A stretch of DNA of 64,000 nt from Lates calcarifer. Lineage: Eukaryota > Chordata > Actinopteri > Centropomidae. Below, piece by piece: positions 50,009 through 60,600 of this stretch. Location: contig NC_066837.1 in the NCBI RefSeq assembly GCF_001640805.2, positions 25,618,002 through 25,682,001 on the forward strand. The letters are read 5' to 3'. Under the pieces are notes generated by a model that was given only the letters and a program-made list of their open reading frames with translations, was not told the origin of the DNA and searched no databases. Each line of letters begins with the position of its first letter. Position 1 is the first letter of the stretch. The translations under genes were made by a program, and so were the position numbers.

Positions 50009-53000
50009 CTGTGAATCAACAAGAAGAGACGATGAAGAGATGAATGTACAGGATGTTATATTTTGCTCTTAATCAGGGTATCTATGCAGCTCAGCTATAT
50101 CAGCTCAGTCATCATTGGAAGGACCACTTAACCTGTCAGAACTTTTACACATAACATTGTGTAAAATGTTTTCTGTGGCCCTGAACAGGTTTGTTGGGTC
50201 TCGATAATGATATCTTACGACAAGTTAGCTTAATTGGTTTAGGTCTTTTGAAATACCTCTCGTCTATTGCATTGTTTGCCATGAAATGTTGAAATGTACT
50301 ACATAATCCTCTGCAACTTTATACAGATATTCATGGTTCCTATTTGATATATCTTAGTGATTTTAAAGATCTCCTGACTTTTCCTCTAGTGCAACCGATG
50401 AGGTTCTAAATTTATGGTTGTGACTGAAGAGTCTCAACAACTTTGCCATGACATGAGCTATAGATGTTTATATCCATCTCAGGATGAACTGTAATAAGGT
50501 TCAGTTTAAGGGACAATGACCCTTGACTTTTCATCTAGTGCCATCATCAAGTCAAAATTTTAATTGGTCCAAACTATGGTTTATTCCTGCCAAGTTAATG
50601 TCATTTGCATCAACCTCAGCTCTACTTTGTGTTTAGTGCTAATATACATTTAATATAAAAATACCTCTCACCTGTGTGTGCAGTGATAGAGACCTCCTTA
50701 CTGCAGCTGACCGTTCAGTACAGTTAAGACAGATATAGTGTACTCTGTGTCCGGCTCTAAATCTGAGAATGTCTTGTTGCAGTCCTTGGTGCATATTGCA
50801 AATGGACTCCTTCCCTGGACTTTTGACTTTAACAAGGAACTGATGTGGAATTCCATCCATGTTGTCTCCTTTGGTCCATTCCAGAGACATAGCCGTGGCC
50901 CCTGTGTGTCCTTTTGTTAAGTGTCGAGGGGGCGGCACCACTGCAAGATAGTCATTTGAAACAAAAACATTTTTATTCACTCAATATAATGTAAATACAC
51001 TGCAGTGGAATGCAAGGAATATGAAATGTCTAATAATACCTGTGAAAACAGATGCTGTGACCCATTTACTTAAATTACCATCCTCATCTTCTGTGGCCAC
51101 ACTGAAAAAATACTGTTGTCCAAGTTGAAGGTTGTCTATTTCAATTTTATAAAAATCTGTGGTTACTTCCTCATTCTCTGAGGGGCTCCACTTCACTCTG
51201 AAGCTCTTACGCCCCTCCAGTCCTTTTGGGCAACCCCAGCTCAGAACTGCAGAGTTTGGCTTCTCTGACACACACTTGATCTCACCAGGAGGGGGCACCA
51301 CTGGCAAACCTTAGGATAAAAAAATGTCATCTGTGTCCCTTTGTACAATTTAGACCTAATAACCAAACATGATCATGTTGAGAAACACTCAGGTTATTAT
51401 ATCTGATTCTACACTCTCAACTCTGTCTGGCTGCACTGCATGCTTCTGATTTCCAAAAGCAATGGGCGTGGCAAATCCACACTTTGAAAATGAATTCAGA
51501 TAATTTATTAGAATTACTGTTTTTGGTGTGTCTGTTTCAGGGTCATGAGAAGTAGTTCATTCTGAGGACAGTTTTGGAAATGTTTGTTCTGAGAATCAAT
51601 TTGCAGTAAAACTACAGAATGTGTTAAATGCTACAACTGACAATGAATCACTAACTACTGGAAACCAGTTCAGTCAAAGTCTGTAAGTCTGAATATGTAG
51701 GAATAAGTTGTGAATAATATCAAGAGAGATTGATTGAGAGATAGATACATTCATATTGTCATAAAAATAACATCATGATGCACAACACCATATACATATT
51801 TAATCATATTTTATAGTTTTTACCTTTGCCCAGCCACGTCAGACAAAATACTTTCTAATTGCCTGTCATAAAAATATATTACATCAAAGAAAGACATAGT
51901 TTCCTTATTGCTATTTGAAAGCTTTCAAAGATAATTTGTCTTTCACACTTCATGACTAGCAACAGCAGACTAAATGACCAATTTTGCTTTAAATTAAGTG
52001 AGAAGAAACTTTTTATACCCTCTACACAAAATCCTACAGTTCATTTTTAGATGCAGTATATGCTTTATCGAGTGGGAAAAAAAATTGTATTGCTTTTATT
52101 GTTTAACAATTACATGGCTAATTTCTTCATTCAGATCACTGTCACTGAAATGTCAAACAAATTTAACATGTATCAGTGTGCCTGTAATCAGGGAAGTTGA
52201 AGTTTTTACTCACCTGTATCAGGTAGGTCAGTGTCCCAGTATTTTTCACCGCCAGAGGTCTGTAATTGTACAGTAATACACATTATGCAGCAAAACATTA
52301 GTATTACAAGACACTTTCCCCAGTATTTATACATTTTCTGATTTTCACCTGTCTTGCAGCATGCTGTGCCCTCTGGGAGATAATGTCATGTCCTCTGTGA
52401 TTTCCCTGTACACAAATGCTGCAGATCTGAAACTGATCAGTTCTGCAGAAGAACTCTAGAGACTTTTGGTAGTGTCAGACAGCGTTTCCCCTCGATATTG
52501 TCACACACGTCTTTGAGTAAGTGTCTCTGCAGGGCTTCCACTGTGTAGTGCTGGCGAACATCATACTCACAGTAGGAAATGTTACAGGTCAGGCAGATCT
52601 TCACAGCTGCAGCCCGGCGACAAATGTCACAGATTACCTTCCTCCTCTCTGTTTTCAAAAAGAGAAATGAAGTGCAGCTTCTTTCAGTTACCACTTGAAG
52701 AAGTAATAGGAGTCTATGCTATATGTGTTACGTGTTAGCCTGGCCTCTAAACCATAATGATTGGAAGGAGTGTCTGTTAGCTAAAGAGGGCCATACACTG
52801 AATTATTTTTATTGAGACTTTTTAATATAGACAGACTTTGTTTATGTTGTGAGGAAACTAGCTATTGTAAATATCCCAAAGAATCAACTTTGGAACCAAA
52901 AATGTTCAGTATTTTCATGGTAACTGAATTTAATTGGATATAATTATTTTTTTATATTTTTATTCTAAATTTTTTGGGCTTTCTCCTGATACACTTTTAC

Positions 53001-55684
53001 TTCATGTCAAATTGCATTTCATAATATCACATAAATACATGCGTACATTCTGTCATGTCACTGTCCATAAAGCAACTTTTAATTTCAACTCTTAATTTCT
53101 TAAGCTAGCAGGTGCAACAACTGCAGCAGTTTTTAAAGCAATTTTAGTGTAGTAGTACACACGGTATGATGAAAGAAACAACGTTTGGATCATCAGAATT
53201 CAATGGTATGTTGGTAAAATATCATGGGAAGTCCAGAAGACCAATATTTTATCCCATTTACATGCTCTCTGAGGAACATCTTTAGAATCAAACCACAGCC
53301 AAGGTAACTCTTAACCAGCAAACATCAGCTGCTGCCATTGATAGTCTTTTGTTTTTTGCTGAGTTATAAACCAACCTCACAACCCCATTTTAAGTCATCA
53401 AGGTTATCATAACTGGGGGTAAGAGAGGACAAACATTTTATGAGTTACTAACTTGGATCATGGAGTTTAAAACATGAAAGTGCTTGGAGGGCGTAAACAA
53501 AAAGATGGAAAACTATATTGTTAGGGGCACAGGATTCAGTGTTTTTGTTGCCTAAGAGTCAGGACATCTCAGCCTCCTGCATCCATTTTGATCAGTTTTT
53601 AAGAAACTGCAATACTACTTGCTGGAGTACCCCTTCAACTGTATATTAGTGAAATTAAAATGTGTCTCACATATCATCATATATGACTGTCTCCTCATCA
53701 TATTGGGAATCCCTTGATCCAGAAGTCCTACTTGATGAATAATCAGATGTGTCAGATGTGAATGCTCTCTCTGGATAGACCGGACTGAGAAAAGGGAATT
53801 AGAAGCAGAAAAAGGACTTTATTCCTGCAATGTCTAGATTCTCTGTTTAGTAGCTGTACAAAGTTACTGTATTATCACCATAAGGTAACTGGGAGGATTT
53901 CAGCATCTTAGTATATTTTTTAAAGATCAAAGTTTTTGTCTTACGTAAAATTTGGAGGCAAATCCATGCCGTGATTAGTCCTCTGTGTCTCCGAACTGGA
54001 TCTTGGACTGTTCAATTTTGCCCTGAAGTCACAACAACATATTCATTGTGTCATTCATCTTCAGATAATAACAGGAAAAAAACTTAATCTGTTCCAAAAT
54101 GAGACTTCACATTCTTTAAATCAGAGAGATGTGTCTGCTTTTAACCTGAAAATCATTACATACAACACAATTTACAGTACATATATCTGAGTTTTCAGAC
54201 AGTGTAGTTGATTAGATAGATGTATCGCATGGTATCAGATACATTTATATGGAGGAAACATACCTGGGTGGGTACCTAGGACATAGCACATGTCCACCCC
54301 AAGCTTGGGGCATCCCATATGGTAGTTTTCTGAAGGGAAAAAAAATCACTAAAATATTGTATGTTAAAAACAAAGAGGCTAGCTTTCTAAAAGAATATTC
54401 CAAGAGAGTACAATTTCAGTTTTTTTCAGAAGTCCAATGTGTTGAGAAGAGTGCACAATAGAACCTATACTTTAGAGATGAGGGTTACTGTAGAAAGATA
54501 CCCTTTGTCTCATAACTAGACACAGACACTGATGCCCCTGTTTCTAAAAGTATTAGACAGTCTTCAGTCCTCAGATGCAAAAATGCTGTTTGTAAATACA
54601 TTTTCATACAAACATGATATAAATAACTGGGAAATACTATGCAACTGAGAGCAGTGAGTTGAATGAAAACTGCTGGGATAGAAATAAAACTATGTGTATT
54701 GAAGGTGCTATATGTAGATTTTTGTTATGCTACATAGCTAATGTTAGCGCTAACACCTGTTTACTTATCAATTGAGAAGAAAGGATGCATCAAACTTCAT
54801 TCCTTTACTCACCAAGAGCTGATAAAAGTTTAAATATGTTAATATAGTGTGAATGCTGAGAGCATTCACACTATAGTTCTTCAAATCTTTATTCTTATTC
54901 TTTTGTACGGCATCTAACTAGTCCCGCATACTTTGTGCTATTAAAACTATTCAGGTATCAAAATGTTCAGCTCATTCAGGAAATTCCTGATTGTATACAA
55001 CTTTTTAGTACTATTTATAATTTTTGTAATATTTAGCTTTTTCTGCAAAATTCTTCTCATTCAAATGAATGGACGGAATGTTCAAATTCTCCAAAACTTC
55101 AGCCTCTTTAAACCTTTACTACTTCAGCATACTTTGTGCTAGAAACTTAATTTAAACACAGTGACATCACCCACTCTAGCCATTCAGTCCTTCAACTTTT
55201 TCAGAAATGTGTGTGCTTCAAGTCTTCTCCTGCCCACACCTTTCACTTCTCACACACAGTTTATACCTCAGATTGTAGATAATTTTGTGCTCTGTCACAC
55301 AGTGTGACTCCCTAAGCCATAGGATTCACAGTTTTTGAAGTAGCAGCCTCTGATCACCAAGAGGAGCCCTCACCTGCTCCATATTATCTGGCTCTCTCTC
55401 TCTGTTCATAAAATAGCCAAACCAGGCCAGTTTTTAAACTGCCATCCTGTGGTCATTTTTCACTTTATCTACACAAATGACACATGTCTGTGTTCAGTAA
55501 AGTCTCCTGGTGCTGGTAGTCACCCCATTTCATTGATAGCAGCTATGGTTTTTTAATCAATAACACAAATTCCAGAGGTGGGTTGAGCCACCTCTCAGTA
55601 CTGTGTGACTGTGAATGAGGGCCAGCTTACTGCAGCTGCCTGATGGACATCTGGTCATTAAGACCTCCTCTGCTCTCTGTGCTG

Positions 55685-55726
<42 letters not shown>

Positions 55727-55813
55727 ACTGACACCTGCACATTAACACATTGGTCATTTTGATTGGTGATTTACCCTAACACACACCTCTCCTTTTAACT
55801 GTTTGTCCCTCAC

Positions 55814-55872
<59 letters not shown>

Positions 55873-57658
55873 ATCACTCTCACTTGCACACACACATCCT
55901 GCATACTTTCTGTTATAGAAACCATTCAATTATTAAGAGGCTTAAACTATTACCCTTTTTACATTTGTGCTTATTCAACTTTCCTCAACTCTTTACACTT
56001 TTTAAAATGTTCAACTTTGCTATTGCAATTTTGCTATTCATCTGAATAGTTCAGCTGTTGGTTTTAAATTTCAGCTTCTGCATCTACCCTCTCTCTCTGC
56101 TAATTTCCACCACTTTAATCATTGCTTCAGAAATTACTTTTGATTTCCAACTGACTTCCAACTTCTATGTTTTTCTTCTTCATTTCAACCATAATTTCAG
56201 ACATTTTAAGCATTGCTTCAGCGATCCATTCAGCTCTCAGCATTCACACGCATTTTCCACAGGAAATGCATTTTCTAGTTGATATTGATGTCATTTTTTA
56301 TTGTCTGTGTCTATTACCAGGTTTTTAAACTAAAAGGAGATTTGTTGTCTTACTGATTTTTCCCAAAATAGAGTGGGATATCTTTAGAAGACCTCTCTGA
56401 TGCACATGCAGAGTGTGTGGACCATGGTGTTTTTTCACTGGAAAAACCAAAAGATATAGATTTAGTTTAACAGTGGGAAAGATGTTAAAACTAATTCTAA
56501 CACATATTTACATAATACGGGATGTTTGGGAAGTGTGATAACAAATCACCAAAGCAGAGACAATGTTTTCTTTTATTGTACAATATGAATGTTACATCAG
56601 AATATAAATGAATGAAGTATGAGTCATATCTCACTGTTCTTCTCTGGAAAGAAGAGGGATGTCCTTTGATGACCTCTCTGTCTCACAAACAGAGTATATA
56701 GATCCTAGTGGTTTCACACTAAAAAAGTAGTTTTTTAAAAATTTAGTTTGTAAACTGGCACATGTGAAGAGTAAAAGTAAGAAGTCCAACTTATTCAACA
56801 TTTTTGAGAAATATGAGGTGAAACTACAGCCAGTAGGCTGTTAGCTTAGCTTCGTACAAAGCAACTAGCCTCGGTAGTGTTGTGTTTCATCAACTGGAAA
56901 ATGGACATATGTTAAATGTTGGTGCTGCTAGTGCATTTTATTTCCCTCAGACAGAGCTAGACTAGCTGTTTCCACCTGTTTCCAGTCTTTGTGCTAAGCA
57001 TAAATATATGAAATTGGTATCAATCATCTCATCTAACTTTCACAAAAAAAAAGCTAATTACCATATTTCCTATAATGTGAAACTATTCCTTCAAACACTG
57101 ACAACCAACATTTAGTGACATAATCACTTTAAAACCATCCTTTTGGCATCCTAATACACCCTAACCCATACTCAGAAGCAGAGAATGGCAGGTAGAAATC
57201 AGACTCATTCTCATTTTGGTGAGAAGCAAAAACAATTATTTTTTCAAATGCAAAACATGCCCCAATTCATGTCTATGCACGTTCATTCATTATTGATGCA
57301 TTTCTCAGTCAGGTAAATAGAAAGCAAAACTGCTTTACGCATCATTTGAAATATGCTGAAAGATCTTTTACCTTTTGTCTTTTTCCTTTGAACAAGTAGA
57401 CGTTCCTGATATCTTTTTGTCTCGGAATTTAGACACAAGACTTTTCACATTTACCCTGTGTGTTAAAAGAGTGTTAAAAGAGTGAAATTACTCTCAAGAT
57501 TCAGCTGACTTGATCTATACAATGATGATCTTGATGATCTATACAATTATACATTTATACATTATTACATATTACAATTGAGACACTTAAAGGTAAAAAA
57601 AAAAAAAAAAAAAAAAAAAGGATTCCTACTTTGCATTGTTGTCCTTTGTAGAATCCAT
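47511..57658 (-). CDS. URGCP/GVIN1-like large GTPase with B-boxes and FN3 domains, frameshifted
   Basis: Exons on minus, 5' to 3': 57630-57658, 57372-57455, 53945-54022, 53671-53784, 52349-52644, 52214-52259, 51040-51309, 50672-50940, 47511-50008. The start ATG is at 57658 (MDSTKDNNAK). Domain order: Ser-rich N-terminal exons, two B-box zinc fingers, linker, two FN3 domains, coiled-coil region and a VLIG-type GTPase. Phases agree at every junction only if one extra base is discounted in the B-box exon and two in the second FN3 exon, leaving about 1226 codons. As it stands, the frame cannot run from the start codon to the GTPase exon. URGCP and very large inducible GTPases are cytosolic/nuclear proteins; fish have many copies, some interferon-linked. 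This could be a decaying copy, or carry assembly errors. The family call is firm; the status is not. Confidence 0.75.
50672..50940 (-). CDS. Second FN3 exon, with two apparent single-base insertions
   Basis: The exon starts in frame (VVPPPRHLTKGHTGATAMSL, then EWTKGDNMDGIPHQF) but after SPGKE the homology moves one frame to FAICTKDCNKTFSDL, continuing EPDTEYTISVLTVLNGQ. It moves again to CSKEVSITAHT before the donor ACAG|GTGAGA. Each shift corresponds to one extra base. With both discounted, the exon ends in phase 1, exactly what the GTPase exon (G|AG CCA) needs. Confidence 0.8.
51040..51309 (-). CDS. First FN3 exon (intact)
   Basis: A complete fibronectin III module: LPVVPPPGEIKCVSEKPNSA, then VLSWGCPKG, FRVKWSPSENEEVTTDFYK, and LQLGQQYFFSVATEDEDGN. 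Acceptor CCTAAG|GT and donor ACAG|GTATT keep phase 1 at both ends, so it is a symmetric exon. The preceding linker exon 52214-52259 (TSGGEKYWDTDLPDT) fits it in phase. Confidence 0.85.
52349..52644 (-). CDS. Tandem B-box exon with one apparent inserted A
   Basis: B-box 1 reads RKVICDICRRAAAVKICLTC, then NISYCEYDVRQHY. B-box 2 reads EFFCRTDQFQICSICVQGNH, then RGHDIISQRAQHAARQ, but in the next frame. The shift falls at a run of four As (about 52461-52464); with three As, PKSLEFFC joins the two and the exon ends in phase 0 as the linker exon needs. The arrangement matches fish TRIM and NLR-type B-boxes. Of three tandem AGs at the acceptor, only the last (exon start 52644) fits the upstream phase. 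Confidence 0.8.
53671..57658 (-). CDS. N-terminal exons of URGCP-like gene
   Basis: Four small exons: 57630-57658 (MDSTKDNNAK), 57372-57455 (VNVKSLVSKFRDKK, then ISGTSTCSKEKDKR), 53945-54022 (AKLNSPRSSSETQRT, MDLPPNFT) and 53671-53784 (PVYPERAFTSDTSDYSSSR to ETVIYDDM). Donors and acceptors are good, and phases 2, 2, 2, 2 chain without conflict. The Ser-rich segments resemble the N-terminal repeat exons of fish NLR/TRIM-type proteins. I have no homologue for exons 1-2, so they rest on phase and splice signals. Confidence 0.65.
54843..56262. mobile_element. 1.4-kb non-autonomous element with palindromic ends
   Basis: The left end is a perfect hairpin: 54843-54857 pairs with 54861-54875 across GAG (TATAGTGTGAATGCT arms). 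GTGTGAATGCTGAGAGC at 54847-54863 recurs as its exact reverse complement at 56233-56249. The interior has related segments of the form 'gcatactttgtgcta' at about 54929, 55128 and 55899, a CA run (55688-55722) and a CT run (55817-55872). It codes for nothing recognisable. The far-right limit is approximate. Confidence 0.7.
55688..55872. repeat. CA and CT microsatellites
   Basis: CA run at 55688-55722 and CT run at 55817-55872, both inside the palindrome-ended element. Confidence 0.9.
56790..57070. repeat. Probable dispersed repeat (reverse of GACTGGAAACAG family)
   Basis: Contains 'gctgtttccacctgtttcca' and 'gacagagctagactagctg', the reverse orientation of wording seen at 12330-12520 and near 39395. 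Ends uncertain. Confidence 0.45.
57595..57619. repeat. Poly(A) run in intron 1 of URGCP-like gene
   Basis: About 25 As on plus, ending 11 bases from the exon 1 donor (exon ends at 57630). In the transcript it is a U-run. Confidence 0.9.
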
Positions 57659-60600
57659 CACTTTTTCTGACTGAGAAGTCAGTTAGGCATACCATACACC
57701 ACTTTTTGATCCATACAGCCACAAGGGCATTAAACGTTAACCTGCAAATTTACAAGCCAGTTGTCAAGTATCAAAAACTACAATGAGTTTCAACAGTGAG
57801 TTTAATGCCAAAACTCTGCAGTGACCATTTACGGCCACATGTCCAAGCAATCTAAGTGTTATAGTAGGTTATTAGGTCATTGGGTATTACTGATGAATTA
57901 TGACTTTGCCTGAAAATGCTCCATTACCTTTGGACTTACAACTAGCCTAGCTGAACAGTAATTGTTATTATTTAAAAATGATCTTTAGAAATTAATATTA
58001 TTTATCTACAAATCCTTTTTTATTAAGTCATCTCAAGATATGTTAGTTTAGAAAATGGAACATTTTATTGTTGTAGTTTAAAGAAGAAGGTCATTTGAAC
58101 AGCTTTATATTCATTCATTCATATATATATATATATATATAATACTTCCCATTGAAATGTAATAGAGCATAGATGGGTATAGTAAAATGTAAGCATCCAA
58201 GTACAATACAAGTATCTTAAACTTGTATTTAAGCAAAGTACCCAAGTAAATGTACTTAGGTACTTTGCTCCAAATGAGCACAGTGGGAGCCAGACATTAG
58301 GTTAACACTACAACTCAGGTGATGTCATTATCAATGCACTGATTGAAGTGATTGCCAGCAGAGGCAAAGTTTGAGGGGGAACATTGTCTGTCTTATTTCT
58401 AAGGAAATAACCTTAGTAAGTTTAAAATAGAAAATGCTTGGTGCAGAGCAAACAGATCACAGTAAAAAAAAAAAAAAAAAAAAAAAAAAGTTGAGAAATG
58501 AGAAGATTAGATGTAGTTAAAACTTATAAAACTTACTCATTGAACATAATCTGGGGTTTTGCTTCTTGAAAAAATATTTTTTAAATGCTCTACAGCTAGA
58601 CAGAGTACACAAATTTGCTCCCACCTGCAACTTCCTTTAATAAAGGACATCTAAATAACATGTGGTTTTCAACCACAAACTTTTTAGCTACATTTGTTAT
58701 GAGAGGAGTTGCTTTTGGACAGGATCAATTGAAATGTTCAGTATATGAAGACAAAAAGACAAGTCACATGTATTGTCAGACTAATATGGAGTAATCACTC
58801 AAAATGCCCAATGGCTAAGGAATAATGTGGAATTTTAAAAAAAAAAATGATACAAATAACCTACCTGAAAGAATCACCTGGCAAACCAATGCTCTGAGAA
58901 CTCAAATAGAGCTGAACAAGGGTTAAGGAAGAAGGGAAGGAAGGTTTTAGATTGCACAATATCACAAAGGTTACTGGCCTCTCCCACAAGTGTAATATGT
59001 AACTAGTTCAGGCAGCAGAGGCTGTGACTCTTCTGAGTTCTCAAGGTCTGTGAGAAAATAATGTGAAAACATGCAAAAATGACGTATGTATTGGTATCGG
59101 CCCTGAAAAAAACCATATCGGTCTATCTCTAATGTTGACATTGTGTGACCCTCCTTCAATCCTTGCAGTGGAATAACTGTTTTCAAACCTTTTCACATCC
59201 CTTGCCAGACTCATATGCCTATCACAACCTTTTTCCTGACGGCCTTTGAGACCACCACACAATTCAGTAGCAAAGAAAACCCTACTGTAGACCATGGCAG
59301 AGGTTGAAATAAGACAGCTTGTACCAGCACCCGCTAAGAGGGTTCTAATAATTGCCACCTAATCTGGAACTCCTGATTCGAATTTTATGAATGTGAAGAT
59401 GTGATAAATGTCAGGGTGTATGTACTTTCTCATGTGACTGGTCTGTTTGTTGTTTGTTTTAAATTCTGAAAATTAGTCAGATGTTTGAATCCTTCAGTGT
59501 TTCATGGATGTTGGTTCAAATATGTTGAAAAAGTAAACAGTTTCCATAGGGTGTGCTTTATTTTTTAGATAACTGTAGGTGCAACAGAGCAAAGAGCAAA
59601 GTTGCTGGGTGAAGTGCAGTATATATACAGGGTGTGGTGATAACTAGCTGTGCCAATCAAGTGAAGTATGACAACAACAGAGGGCTTCTCCAGGAAATCT
59701 ATTTGCTGTCTGGAAGGTGGTGAGTGTTACAACATGAACACATACTGCCATAAATCTGCAGCCATCTCCTGTCCACAGAAGTGGCAGCAGAGTGCTAGTC
59801 CCAACACAAAGTCTAACTTCCTACCTGATTGTGCCTCTCCTCTCAACTGTGCACCTCGTGCTGTGCAGTTTATGCCAAAACCACACACACAGGCAAAGTG
59901 AATTTCAAGAACAGGAAAATAGAACCCAAAGACTTTTACTTTCTTAACACATTCCTCAGCTTAAATATATTATATTTATATTTAGGCTACATCACAACAT
60001 AGAATTTTAAGTGTGTATATCAATCATAATGTGTGTAAAGTATATTAAAAGAATGTGAAGCCGAGACTTTTAACTGTACCTTTCTCGGGAGCAGTGAATA
60101 TACATGGAGCTGCTCCCACACAGCAGTACAGCCAAACTGGGAACTCACCACCTACCTGTTTGAGTGGGTGGGGTAGTAGAGATACTAGATAGACAGACAG
60201 ATGGTCAGCTATAGCTGATGGTCAGCTGACCATCTGTCTGTCCAGGAGGTAATGATTGAGGTATGAATTAAGCTAGTGTCAAACTTTCTGCATCTGCAAG
60301 TAAGTCTGCTAGGATCCATGTGACATACATTTTGTTATCAGAGGGTGTACATGAGGCTCTGTGCAGACTTCCATATACCCTGCAATATAGTGGTGGGGGA
60401 ATGACTACCATGGAACCAGGAGTGCTAAAATACCAACTAATATTTGGGTTTTAGGAAAGTCAATGGGCTTTTTGAGTGGGTTTTTGGTTAAATGCCTGAA
60501 ATAAGGTCAGGACATAAAATATGTCAGAAAATACCCTACTTATTATTTTTTTAAGCTTTTACATGTGTTAAAAAAGGCAGTTGCTAACGAGTGGCTAAAT

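Larger units (their letters stand above)
54023..57371. other. Repeat-filled intron 2 of URGCP-like gene
   Basis: A 3.3-kb intron between two short coding exons. It includes the palindrome-ended element at 54843-56262, CA and CT microsatellites within it, and a repeat-like block at about 56790-57070. No exon was seen. Confidence 0.55.

Noticed and set aside
59041..59358. 105-codon open frame on minus
   Set aside because: Overlaps repeat-like wording near 59090-59130 and shows no domain; left as non-coding.
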